From: Deltaproteobacteria bacterium UBA796 | GTDB taxonomy: Bacteria; Myxococcota_A; UBA796 | Direction: 5' to 3' | NCBI GenBank assembly: GCA_002296975.1 | Contig: DBIS01000035.1 | Location: 1-13,912, forward strand | DNA: 13,912 bases | Shown: positions 1 to 7,957 of the stretch, one piece after another | How the letters are laid out: every line of letters begins with the position of its first letter | Position numbering within the stretch: position 1 is the first letter of the stretch | Notes under the pieces: generated by a model | The model's input: the letters and a program-made list of their open reading frames with translations, nothing else | Told to the model about the DNA's origin: nothing | Database searches by the model: none | Program-made: the position numbers and the translations under genes

Positions 1-1
1 C

Positions 2-112
2 GACGACGACGACGACGACTTCGACGACGACCTCGATGATGATGATTTCGACGATGACGACTACATTGATGACGATGACGATGACGACGTGGTCGTCGAA
101 ATCGACGATTAA
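2..112 (+). CDS. C-terminal tail of an acidic, aspartate-rich protein (5' end outside window)
   Basis: An open frame enters from the left edge and ends at TAA 110-112, giving 36 visible residues. About two thirds of them are Asp, broken only by single Phe, Leu, Tyr and Ile residues, and the chain closes with a short Val-Val-Val-Glu-Ile-Asp-Asp end. Such tails occur on several bacterial proteins, including the FYDLN_acid (TIGR02300) family of deltaproteobacteria and alphaproteobacteria and RNA polymerase delta-like proteins. The folded part is off-window, so the family cannot be decided. The GAC/GAT runs make a low-complexity DNA tract that could slip during replication or assembly. It lies 44 bases upstream of dnaJ on the same strand, so co-transcription is plausible. 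Confidence 0.6.
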   Translation, partial: DDDDDDFDDDLDDDDFDDDDYIDDDDDDDVVVEIDD

Positions 113-145
113 GCACCAGCTGGCATCAGAGCCACTTCAAAGAAT

Positions 146-151
146 AGAGGG
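146..151 (+). promoter_or_regulatory. Ribosome binding site of dnaJ
   Basis: AGAGGG lies five bases before the GTG at 157 and supports that non-ATG start. The rest of the 44-base gap (113-156) shows no convincing promoter or hairpin. Confidence 0.65.
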
Positions 152-156
152 TAGTT

Positions 157-1224
157 GTGGCTCGACGGGACTTATACGCCATCCTAGGGGTTTCGCGCAG
201 CGCAGATGCCACGGCGGTCAAAAAAGCCTATCGAAACCTCGCACGCCGATACCATCCTGACCGCAATGCCGGTGACGAAAATGCTGCCGAACGCTTTCGA
301 GAAATCGCCGAGGCCTACGAAACCCTGAGTGACACCGAAAAACGCGGACGGTACGACCGCTTGGGGCCACTGTATCGGCCCGATGGCCGCCCACCGTCAC
401 CGGACGAGGTCACCGATTGGGTCACAGACACCATCGGAAGTATCTTTCGAAAACGCAGGCCCGACCAAGGCGAAGACCTGCGCTACACGCTCAATATCGA
501 CCTCGAAGACGTCGCGAAGGGCGGTGAACGCACCATCGAGGTTCGCCGCCAATGTACATGTAAACGATGCGCCGGCTTTGGGGCTGAGCCATCCGGCGGC
601 CAAAAAACCTGCACAAACTGCGATGGCTCGGGGCGGTCAGGTGGCCGGCGCTTGTTTCGAGGGCAGTGCCCACACTGCGACGGCACTGGCCAAGTCACCG
701 TCAACAAGTGTACGGACTGCAAAGGCGCTGGCCGATCGGACCAAAACGAAACCCTCCGTGTTCGCATTCCAAAAGGTGTCGCGACCGGCCAAAAGCTGAA
801 GCTCAAAGCCAAAGGGAATGACGCCCGAACACCCGGCCAGACGGGCGACCTATTTGTGATCATCAACGTCTCCGAACACCCTCTATTTCAGAGACGCGGC
901 AGCGATTTGTTTTGCTCGGTCCCGATACGATTCTGCGATGCTGCACTCGGTGCCGCAGTGGACATCCCGACAATCGATGGAAAAACCAGCATCAAGGTAC
1001 CTGCGGGAACAGACTCTGGCCGCACCTTACGCCTGGCCGGACGGGGACTGCCCACCATGGGGGCTGCTCGAGCGGGAGATCTTCATCTTTGCCTCGAGGT
1101 AGAGACGCCGACCAAGCTTTCGCCGGTCCAAACCAAGGCGCTGAAAACACTCACCAAGACCCTCGGTGATGAGGCTTATCCACGGCGAGCAGCCTTTGCA
1201 GAGGCTATGAGGAACCGCTCATGA
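157..1224 (+). CDS. dnaJ: DnaJ-type co-chaperone with zinc-finger domain and reduced Gly/Phe linker
   Basis: This is an Hsp40 that delivers clients to DnaK-type Hsp70s and stimulates their ATPase in the cytoplasm. The 355-residue protein begins with a J domain (about 3-70) carrying the HPD triad at 33-35. A linker follows (71-105) with very few Gly or Phe residues. The zinc domain has four CxxCxGxG motifs starting at Cys135, Cys152, Cys171 and Cys185. Two C-terminal substrate-binding beta domains run from about 200 to 340. This is class I architecture, slightly shorter than the usual 370-380 residues because the G/F segment is nearly missing; only a DTIGSIF remnant at 91-97 recalls the usual DIF motifs. 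The GTG start is chosen for its Shine-Dalgarno site and because the J domain starts at once. Its stop overlaps the next ATG by four bases. No grpE is visible. It could be the main DnaJ or a specialised paralogue; the linker favours the latter. Confidence 0.93.
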   Translation: MARRDLYAILGVSRSADATAVKKAYRNLARRYHPDRNAGDENAAERFREIAEAYETLSDTEKRGRYDRLGPLYRPDGRPPSPDEVTDWVTDTIGSIFRKRRPDQGEDLRYTLNIDLEDVAKGGERTIEVRRQCTCKRCAGFGAEPSGGQKTCTNCDGSGRSGGRRLFRGQCPHCDGTGQVTVNKCTDCKGAGRSDQNETLRVRIPKGVATGQKLKLKAKGNDARTPGQTGDLFVIINVSEHPLFQRRGSDLFCSVPIRFCDAALGAAVDIPTIDGKTSIKVPAGTDSGRTLRLAGRGLPTMGAARAGDLHLCLEVETPTKLSPVQTKALKTLTKTLGDEAYPRRAAFAEAMRNRS

Positions 1225-3167
1225 AACGAAGCTTAATTATTCTTGCCCTCCTCTTGGGTTGTGCTGCCCGCAGCCAAACTTCGAACACCCAGCCCAATAT
1301 CGTCATCCGTGCCTCGGTGATTGCCGCCGGTGACCGCATGGCCGCCATTCGCCTGCTCGAAGACGAACTCAACAGTGGTAGACATGACCCCGCCGTCGAG
1401 CCCTGGGCAATGCTATGGGCCGGTGAGCAGCGCAGACTCAGCAATGACTTGCCCCAAGCCCGAGCGTGGCTGGAACAGCTCGCCCAACGCTACCCGACCC
1501 ACCTGCTGAAAGACCCCGCAATCCTGGGTATGGCCATGGTGGACGCCACACAGGCTCTATCGGGAAACACCTTGGCCACGCTCCAGCTGATGGGCGAAAG
1601 CAACGTGCCTCCGACCATGAACGCAGACCGCTTTCGAATCCTCGCTGAGGTGGGCGAAAAGGAGGGCACCCCCATGCCGAAAGTGCGGAGGTTGGCCCAA
1701 AAATCCATCGCCGCCGCCGCCAGCGACCCAGCAGTCTTGGCGCGTGTGAAAGCATCCTTGAGCCACCTGCTTGTGGACCCCCAAGTCACGCCAGCGATGG
1801 CCCAGCCCACAGGAACCGCGGAAGAAATTGCACTCGCACGGGCACGCAACGCCCTAAAGACCGGTGATTTCGAGGCAGCCGTGACCCAGGCCGCTGGCGC
1901 CGTCCAAACATGGCCAGCGAGTGCGCACTTGCTGGAGCTTGAGTACATCCAGCGAAGAGCCGCCAAAAACAACCCCACCGTCGCCGGAAAAGTCGGGGTC
2001 CTGCTCCCAGCTTCCGGCGATTACGGCCCTGCTGCTGCACAACTCCGACAGGTGGTCCAACTCGCTAATGTTGAGGCTGGCTCACCGATTGAACTGGTTT
2101 TCGGTGACACCCTGGGGACGACCGAAGGCACCGCTGCAGAGATTGAGCGCTTGGTGATCGACGAGGGCTGTGTCGCCATTTTAGGTCCACTGCTGAAACA
2201 AAATGGGGATGAGGCCGCACGGCGCGCTCAAGCCCTCCGGACCCCCCTGCTGACCTTCACCCAAGGTGGCGACCCAACCTCCGCAGGTTCGTTTGCCTTC
2301 CGTGGGTTCATGACTTTGAGCCACCAGGTCGAGGCTTTGCTCAACCATTCCTTTGAACAGGAAGGCCACCAGCGCTACGCGGTTTTGCACCCCGAAAATG
2401 GCTACGGCGAGCGGGCAGCCGACTTGTTTACGGCTTCGGTGACCAAGCGCGGAGGCACCATCACGCAGATCGTGAGCTACTCCACCGATACCACTGACTT
2501 TCGAGCGACCGCTCAAGAGATCACTGGGAAAAACATCGTCGGGAGAGAACAAGAACTTCAAGCCCTAAAAAGAGAGGCCAAGCGCCGTGATGAAGACCCC
2601 AAAAGGGTGATGCTGCCTCCGGTCTTTGAGTACGAAGCTATTTTTATCCCGGACAACCACCGGCGCTTAGTGCTGGTATCCAGTGCTTTGGCATACGAAG
2701 AGTTACCCGTTGGGTCCTTCAAACAGCACGAGGATGAGACGCCAGTCCAATTGCTCGGCCTGAATGCATGGAACAATCCACAGTTGGTCAGTCATGGCGG
2801 GCGATATGTTCAAAACAGCGCCTTTGTTGATGCATTTTGGGTGTACACAGATGACGACACCATCAAAGACTTCAACGCGGTCTTCGAAGGAACAGTCGAA
2901 CGCTCTCCTCGGGTGATCGATGCCCTTACCTGGGATGCCACCCGGCTAATTACCGCCGCCGTACTCCAAGGGGGCGACGACCGTGAGGCCATCCGGTCTG
3001 CCATGAGCGAAGTGGAGATCGACGACCCAGTCGCCGGCGGGAAACGGCTCAACGAGGACCGAGAAGTCGACCGGCAGTTCCATGTGTTGACCATCGGCAA
3101 ACAGGGCATCACGCTCTGGACACCACCGCCCCCAACTGAGGAAGAGCCCATCAACCCAGCACAATAG
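1221..3167 (+). CDS. Lipoprotein with type I periplasmic-binding fold, penicillin-binding-protein activator (LpoA/LppC)-like
   Basis: The 648-residue protein starts with a short signal peptide and a lipobox LLGC with Cys14, so it should be lipid-anchored in the envelope. Residues 30-250 are helix-rich with Ala/Leu/Arg-rich stretches that look like degenerate TPR-type repeats. From about 257 (KVGVLLPASGDYG) to 635 there is a Peripla_BP_6-like domain, with recognisable elements such as VAILGPLL (318-325), a YAVLHPENGYGER segment (386-398), EAIFIPD (472-478) and LLGLNAWNNP (511-520). A charged Lys/Arg/Glu insertion lies at 436-463, and the C-terminus is Pro/Glu-rich. Helical repeats plus a binding-protein fold recall LpoA, which activates peptidoglycan synthase PBP1A, but ABC-type ligand binding is equally compatible with the fold. 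The start has GAGGA at 1209-1213. The gene overlaps dnaJ by four bases; this gives no clear functional link beyond coupled translation. Confidence 0.82.
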   Translation: MKRSLIILALLLGCAARSQTSNTQPNIVIRASVIAAGDRMAAIRLLEDELNSGRHDPAVEPWAMLWAGEQRRLSNDLPQARAWLEQLAQRYPTHLLKDPAILGMAMVDATQALSGNTLATLQLMGESNVPPTMNADRFRILAEVGEKEGTPMPKVRRLAQKSIAAAASDPAVLARVKASLSHLLVDPQVTPAMAQPTGTAEEIALARARNALKTGDFEAAVTQAAGAVQTWPASAHLLELEYIQRRAAKNNPTVAGKVGVLLPASGDYGPAAAQLRQVVQLANVEAGSPIELVFGDTLGTTEGTAAEIERLVIDEGCVAILGPLLKQNGDEAARRAQALRTPLLTFTQGGDPTSAGSFAFRGFMTLSHQVEALLNHSFEQEGHQRYAVLHPENGYGERAADLFTASVTKRGGTITQIVSYSTDTTDFRATAQEITGKNIVGREQELQALKREAKRRDEDPKRVMLPPVFEYEAIFIPDNHRRLVLVSSALAYEELPVGSFKQHEDETPVQLLGLNAWNNPQLVSHGGRYVQNSAFVDAFWVYTDDDTIKDFNAVFEGTVERSPRVIDALTWDATRLITAAVLQGGDDREAIRSAMSEVEIDDPVAGGKRLNEDREVDRQFHVLTIGKQGITLWTPPPPTEEEPINPAQ

Positions 3168-3202
3168 TGCTAAACTGAAGTTCTGGAGAAACAAAACCGT
3201 CC

Positions 3203-4168
3203 ATGCCCGACGACCCCGACGAATCTTTCGTCATCGACACCCTGCTCGCTGCCCGGCCCCCCGATGCCGCACCCGTCATTCGTTCCGGTGTGGCCGGTAT
3301 TCCCAGGTTTGCCCCCGGCGACGACGCAGCCATGGTTGGGCCGAGAACCGCAGTGACCGTGGATACGATGGTCGAGGGGATTCACTGGGATGGGCGCTCC
3401 ACTCCGGAAGATATCGGTTGGAAGATCGTTGCGGTCAACGCCTCCGACATCAACGCCATGGGGGGCACGCCTACATGGGCTGTACTCGCCATCGCGTTGC
3501 CTTCACCTTTGGACCGGCCCTGGGTCAAGGCCTTTTCAAGAGGACTCGGCTTGGCCCTGGAGGCCTTCGGCATTTCGCTTGCTGGGGGCGATACCACCCG
3601 GTCGGTCAGCGGCCGCACCCTCAGCCTGACCTTGGCGGGTGAAGTTGAAAAGGCCGTGGGGCGACACCGCGCCAGGCCCGGACAAACCATCTGGGTATCT
3701 GGGCCCTTGGGTGGCGCGGCGGCTGGATTTTTGGACAAAACACCAATCCCCTCGGCGCTCTTGGCTCTTCGGCGCCCCCACCCACCGATGGGCCTCGGGA
3801 AAATGCTCGCGGCTTGTGGCCATGTCAGCGCGATGATGGACCTCTCGGATGGTCTGGCCAAAGATCTGCCCCGCTTGTGCAAGGCCAGTCAGGTGGGTGC
3901 ATCGATTGACCCAACCGCGCTCCCGCCTCACCCAGCTGTACTTGGAAGGGCCGATGCGCTAGCGATGATGACCAGCTTTGGCGAGGAGTACGGCCTGTTG
4001 TTCACTGCCGACGCCAAGGCCGACAAAGAAATCATCTCAATTTGCACGGCATTCAATTGTCGCCCAAGCCCGATTGGTGTCACCGATAACAACACTGCCA
4101 CTGGCGCACGCTTAAAAGGCACCCCATGGCCCCGCCCGCTGTTCTCTCATTTTGGTGACCCTTCATGA
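3203..4168 (+). CDS. thiL: Thiamine-monophosphate kinase ThiL
   Basis: ThiL phosphorylates thiamine monophosphate with ATP to give thiamine diphosphate, the last step of cofactor synthesis. At 321 residues it is a normal length for the family. The AIRS/PurM-type N-terminal half shows GDD (39-41), VTVDTMVEG (51-59), SDINAMG (81-87) and AGGDTTR (127-133), which carry the Mg-ATP ligands. The C-terminal half has DLSDGLAKDLPRL (213-225) and GEEYGLLF (260-267), the latter in place of the more usual GEDYELLF. ATG 3203 is the first possible start in the frame; the nearest Shine-Dalgarno, GGAGAA at 3185-3190, is rather far (12 bases). No other thiamine gene and no TPP riboswitch are seen in the 35-base gap upstream. 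The stop overlaps the next start as ATGA. Confidence 0.95.
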   Translation: MPDDPDESFVIDTLLAARPPDAAPVIRSGVAGIPRFAPGDDAAMVGPRTAVTVDTMVEGIHWDGRSTPEDIGWKIVAVNASDINAMGGTPTWAVLAIALPSPLDRPWVKAFSRGLGLALEAFGISLAGGDTTRSVSGRTLSLTLAGEVEKAVGRHRARPGQTIWVSGPLGGAAAGFLDKTPIPSALLALRRPHPPMGLGKMLAACGHVSAMMDLSDGLAKDLPRLCKASQVGASIDPTALPPHPAVLGRADALAMMTSFGEEYGLLFTADAKADKEIISICTAFNCRPSPIGVTDNNTATGARLKGTPWPRPLFSHFGDPS

Positions 4169-5559
4169 TCCGCGGCCTACTTTTGCTCAGCCTCATCGGA
4201 ACTGCAAGCGCTGCTGGGGGCTTGGTGAGCATTCCCGTCGATGCCGCCTTGCTGCCCACAGGAATATTATGCGCTGTGCTTTTGGTGGCCTCAGCCTTCT
4301 TCTCCAGCGCCGAGACAACCCTCTTTGCACTTCAACCCGTTGACCTCGAGGCGATGACTGGACGCGGCGAAAAGGAAATCCGGCGCCTGCTCGCAGAACC
4401 ACGCCAAACCTTGGCGTCAATTTTGATTGGGAATGAGACGGTCAACATCGCGCTCTCCACCGTTTCAGCCGGTCTGCTATTGCGCCTGTTCCCAGATAAG
4501 CCTTGGCTCAACATCGTGATCGTTGCGCCGTTGCTGCTGGTCTTCGGTGAGGTTTTGCCCAAGACCTTCGCTTTTCGTTTTGCACCACGGCTCGCCCCTC
4601 ATTCCGCCACCTTCTTGACCCTCTTCTCTCGCCTGGTCGGACCGATTCGTTTTGTGCTGAGCCGAGTCGCCGACGCAGCCTTGGTCCTCACCGGCGGATC
4701 GGCTGCCCCCCGCCAGGCCCAACTCCGAGAGGCCCACCTCCGAGCCATGATCGACCAAGGTCGTGAAGAGGGAAACATCTTAGCCACGGAGCAGGAGATC
4801 CTTCACCGGGTCTTCGAATTTGGTGGGCTCACCGTCGCAGAATTGATGACCCACAAACCCGAAGTGTTCAGCGTCAACCTGCTCACGCCATGGGACACAC
4901 TGCTGGACAAGCTCCGTCAGGCCGGACATAGCCGTGTTCCCGTATGGCAAGGGAAACCCAACAACATCGTGGGCATCTTGGTGGTCAAACGCCTGCTTCC
5001 TTTGGTGGCCGCCCAAAGGCGAGGCACTAACCGACGCTCCCCCAGCCCCCGGAAAATTCACAAACTCCTTCACCCGCCACACTTTGTCCCCAGCACCAAG
5101 ATGGCCGACGACCTCTTGGCTGAGTTTCAGGCCCGACGCTCACATATGGCGATCGTCGTCAACGAACATGGAAACGCGGTCGGGGTGGTGACCTTAGATG
5201 ACTTGCTCGAGGAGCTGGTGGGTGAAATATTCGATGAAACCGACGCCGAAAACCCCGCTGTCACACCACTGCAGCCCCAAAAATGGACCGTTCGCGGCGA
5301 CATGACCATCGCGGACTTCGCTGAGCGCTTTCATGTGCTCATACCGCCTGGCGACTACAGCGACCTCTCCGGGCTGTTGGCGGCACTCACGGGCTCACCA
5401 TTAAAAATCGGGCAGCACCTCCATTTTAACGGCATCGATTTTCAGATTGAGGCGGTCGAGGATGGAGCCTTGACCCAGGTGCAGGTGGGACTGGAGCAAG
5501 CCTACGCCGCCGACAACCTCACCGAAGAGTCGAGCCTTCCTGGCGAGGAATCGCCATGA
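4165..5559 (+). CDS. CNNM/CorC (HlyC)-type membrane protein with CBS pair, paralogue 1
   Basis: This is an integral membrane protein of the DUF21-CBS-CorC_HlyC family, which includes CorB/CorC and CNNM proteins linked to Mg2+ efflux or Na+/Mg2+ exchange. The 464 residues begin with a hydrophobic N-terminus that could be a signal peptide or extra helix (1-18). A DUF21 transmembrane domain follows (about 32-175) with FFSSAETTLFAL (45-56), IGNETVN (88-94) and FGEVLPK (127-133). A CBS pair spans about 205-355, with MAIVVNEHG (328-336) and VTLDDLLEELVGEI (342-355). A CorC_HlyC domain occupies about 372-445. A basic insertion at 284-300 sits between the two CBS motifs. Family members usually read VDEYGG where this one has VNEHGN. 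The start has GGTGA six bases upstream. It overlaps thiL and the second paralogue by four bases each. The transported ion is inferred from the family only. Confidence 0.9.
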   Translation: MIRGLLLLSLIGTASAAGGLVSIPVDAALLPTGILCAVLLVASAFFSSAETTLFALQPVDLEAMTGRGEKEIRRLLAEPRQTLASILIGNETVNIALSTVSAGLLLRLFPDKPWLNIVIVAPLLLVFGEVLPKTFAFRFAPRLAPHSATFLTLFSRLVGPIRFVLSRVADAALVLTGGSAAPRQAQLREAHLRAMIDQGREEGNILATEQEILHRVFEFGGLTVAELMTHKPEVFSVNLLTPWDTLLDKLRQAGHSRVPVWQGKPNNIVGILVVKRLLPLVAAQRRGTNRRSPSPRKIHKLLHPPHFVPSTKMADDLLAEFQARRSHMAIVVNEHGNAVGVVTLDDLLEELVGEIFDETDAENPAVTPLQPQKWTVRGDMTIADFAERFHVLIPPGDYSDLSGLLAALTGSPLKIGQHLHFNGIDFQIEAVEDGALTQVQVGLEQAYAADNLTEESSLPGEESP

Positions 5560-6770
5560 CCGACACCATATTGATGGCCCTTATTGGTCTACTTATCCCT
5601 GTTTTGGGCTTCTTTTCTGGCTCAGAGATCGCATTGGTGAGCGCCGATCGTTTGAGGCTCAAGGCCAACGCCGACGGTGGTGACCGTGGGGCTCGCATCG
5701 CCCTCGACCTCTTGAGCCGCCCCACACACATGCTGGGCACCTGCCTGATCGGCACCAATTTAGCCGCGATCTCCATCGCTACTTTGGGCACCCAACTTGT
5801 GGCTAGACACATCAACATCCATCCTTCTTTCGCATTTTTACTGGTGGTCCCCTTCACCCTCACCCTCGGCGAGTTGATCCCCAAGGCTGTTTACCAGCAT
5901 CACGCCGATACACTGGTACCTTTTCTGGCCAGACCCCTGCAGATCTTGGCCTTTTTGTTCCGACCAATCCTGTGGTGTTTCGAAGCCATCGCCCGTTTGG
6001 TGGGGGGTGCCGAACACGCGAAACGCCCCGTTACGCGTGCAGATATTGAGTTGCTATTGGGGGCGACCAACGACCCAAACCTGAGTGCGGCAGACAAAGC
6101 CATGATTCGCCGCGTCTTCGCTTTTACCGAGGCCGTGGTTGAGGACGCGATGGTGCCGCTGATACATGTGGTGGCCATCGAAGACACACGAAGCTGCGCT
6201 GAGGCGGTCGACTTGATGATCGAGAGCGGCCACTCCCGGTTGCCCATTTTTTGCGAGCGCGTTGACGACATCGTCGGGGTCGTCTTGCACCAGGACCTCA
6301 TGAGCCAACAGGACTGGTCGGGCCCTGTATCTAAAATAGCCCGCACACCCCTATTTATCCCTGAAACCAAGCGGGTAGATCACCTCTTGTTGGACCTGCG
6401 GAGAGCACGGCTGCGAATGGCGGTCGCGGTCGACGAGTATGGCGGTTCGGTCGGGATCATTACGGTAGAAGATTTGCTCGAAGAAATCGTCGGTGACATC
6501 AAAGACGAGTCCGACTCAGAAGGTGCCAAGGTGGCCCGAATCGGAGAGCGTGAGTGGATTGCGGTGGGCCAAGCCGAGCGCGAACACCTCGAGGCACAAA
6601 TCGGCCTGATGCTACCTGATGGCGACTTCGAGACCATCGCCGGCTACATCCTGACCCAAACTGGCCGCATCCCAAAAGTGGGTGCACAAATCGAGGTGGA
6701 TGGCCACCAACTCACCGTCGAAAAAGCGAGTGACCGGGCGGTCATAGAGGTACATATTCGCAAGCGATGA
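5556..6770 (+). CDS. CNNM/CorC (HlyC)-type membrane protein with CBS pair, paralogue 2
   Basis: This is a second member of the same family, directly downstream of the first and overlapping it as ATGA. The 404 residues show DUF21 (about 1-145) with FFSGSEIALVS (19-29), IGTNLAA (65-71) and GELIPK (105-110). A CBS pair spans about 180-320, with the canonical VDEYGG (292-297) and ITVEDLLEEIVGDI (302-315), and a CorC_HlyC domain lies at about 330-402. It lacks the N-terminal extension and the basic CBS linker of its neighbour. Sequence identity between the two is modest outside the motifs, so the duplication is old. The start is supported by GAGGA at 5545-5549. Adjacent CorC-type genes may form hetero-oligomers through their CBS domains; that is inference. 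Annotators may label it hemolysin-like, but there is no evidence for hemolysis. Confidence 0.91.
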   Translation: MTDTILMALIGLLIPVLGFFSGSEIALVSADRLRLKANADGGDRGARIALDLLSRPTHMLGTCLIGTNLAAISIATLGTQLVARHINIHPSFAFLLVVPFTLTLGELIPKAVYQHHADTLVPFLARPLQILAFLFRPILWCFEAIARLVGGAEHAKRPVTRADIELLLGATNDPNLSAADKAMIRRVFAFTEAVVEDAMVPLIHVVAIEDTRSCAEAVDLMIESGHSRLPIFCERVDDIVGVVLHQDLMSQQDWSGPVSKIARTPLFIPETKRVDHLLLDLRRARLRMAVAVDEYGGSVGIITVEDLLEEIVGDIKDESDSEGAKVARIGEREWIAVGQAEREHLEAQIGLMLPDGDFETIAGYILTQTGRIPKVGAQIEVDGHQLTVEKASDRAVIEVHIRKR

Positions 6771-6796
6771 ATGGTCGCATCCGCTAGGATTTAGAC

Positions 6797-7957
6797 ATGA
6801 AAGCCGTCACACTCCAAGCCACTTGGGCTCCTCGCTCAATATCTGCTGAAGCCGCAGGACCGAACCGACTGGCGCCGATGGCATGCGAGGCTTGGCGAGA
6901 CCCAAAGCTTGTCATGTCCGATGTGCCCGACACCGATCCTGGTCCCCACGATGTGGTGATCGATGTGAGCGTATGTGGCATCTGTGGTTCGGACACCCAC
7001 TGCATCGAGACCGACACCAACGGATACGTCATCTTTTCGGGCCCAGCCGCCTTTCCATGCACCCTCGGCCATGAATTTGCGGGGACGGTCATCGCCCATG
7101 GCGCGGCGGTCACCCGTGTGGTCGTGGGCGAACTGGTCACATCTGAGGGCATGATGTATTGCGGCGATTGCGTGGCTTGCACACGCGGCCATGTCAACCA
7201 ATGTCTCCGGCTACGGATGGTCGGCTTTTCTCACCCAGGCGCCTTCGCTGAGCGCACAGTGGTCCACGAAAAGCACTGCTGGTCTATCGACGGTCTCGCC
7301 TCGTTTTTTGGCAATGCCAACAAAGCCTGCCATATCGCCAGTCTTGTCGAGCCTGTGGGCTGCGCGCAAAACGGCATGTTCGTGGTCGGCCCAGGCGTCG
7401 ACAAAAACGCCCATGTGGTGGTGTTCGGCTGCGGCCCGATCGGCCTGGGGGCCATCGCCCTCGCACGCGCGGCTGGCGCTGCTTCGATCACGGCGTTCGA
7501 CCTTACTGATGGTCGGGTGAAACTCGCGACCTTGATGGGTGCAGACCACGCCTACAACTGCACACAAATGCAAGCGGCTGATGTGGCCTCAGTTATCGCC
7601 GACGCGACAAATGGTTGGGGTGGGGATGTGATCGTGGAGGCTGCGGGGGCTGCCCACAACACCATGCCCATCATCGAAGAAGCACTCGCACCTGGCGCTA
7701 CGGTGGTCTACCTCGGCAGAACTGGCGAACGGGTCCCGATCATGCTGGACGTTTTGGTCTCTAAGGCGGCGCGCATCGTCGGCGCCCGAGGACACGCTGG
7801 CTACGGCATATTCCCCCATATCATCGACATGCTTCAAACAGGTGTGCTCGACCTGGCCCCCATGATCACACACACCGCCCCCCTCGATGACTTTGCCGCC
7901 GCATTTGAACGCAGCCGCACCCGGGAGGACGGCAAGATCCTATTGGTGGGACGATGA
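6797..7957 (+). CDS. Zinc-dependent medium-chain dehydrogenase, scyllo-inosose 3-dehydrogenase-like
   Basis: This is an NAD(P)-dependent oxidoreductase of the alcohol/polyol dehydrogenase (MDR) family, 386 residues. Probable catalytic zinc ligands are Cys60 (VCGICGSD), His92-Glu93 (GHEFAG) and Glu185 (SLVEPVG). The structural zinc lobe is complete with Cys122, Cys125, Cys128 and Cys136. The Rossmann motif is GCGPIG (211-216), and Asp235 at the end of the next strand favours NAD over NADP. The segments ETDTNGYVIF (71-80) and GARGHAGYGIFP (329-340) resemble what I recall of Thermotoga scyllo-inosose 3-dehydrogenase (IolM), so a cyclitol or polyol substrate is plausible but unproven. The N-terminus carries an unusual 20-residue insertion before the core. 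ATG 6797 has AGGA at 6786-6789. It overlaps the following membrane-protein gene by four bases. No other inositol genes are nearby. Confidence 0.88.
   Translation: MKAVTLQATWAPRSISAEAAGPNRLAPMACEAWRDPKLVMSDVPDTDPGPHDVVIDVSVCGICGSDTHCIETDTNGYVIFSGPAAFPCTLGHEFAGTVIAHGAAVTRVVVGELVTSEGMMYCGDCVACTRGHVNQCLRLRMVGFSHPGAFAERTVVHEKHCWSIDGLASFFGNANKACHIASLVEPVGCAQNGMFVVGPGVDKNAHVVVFGCGPIGLGAIALARAAGAASITAFDLTDGRVKLATLMGADHAYNCTQMQAADVASVIADATNGWGGDVIVEAAGAAHNTMPIIEEALAPGATVVYLGRTGERVPIMLDVLVSKAARIVGARGHAGYGIFPHIIDMLQTGVLDLAPMITHTAPLDDFAAAFERSRTREDGKILLVGR

Noticed and set aside
1..60. GAC/GAT repeats as a CRISPR or tandem-repeat element
   Set aside because: There are no spacers, and the unit is a simple codon run in a clean reading frame.
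77..98. Inverted repeat GACGAC-GTG-GTCGTC as terminator or operator
   Set aside because: It lies inside the Asp/Val codons of the acidic tail, has a three-base loop and no T-run, and is explained by codon composition.
1490..1978. 162-codon minus-strand ORF opposite the large lipoprotein
   Set aside because: It is a shadow frame typical of high-GC coding DNA, with low-complexity Ala/Trp/Ser composition and no motif.
3168..3202. TPP riboswitch or promoter before thiL
   Set aside because: The 35-base gap is too short for a TPP aptamer, and no convincing -10/-35 pair is visible.
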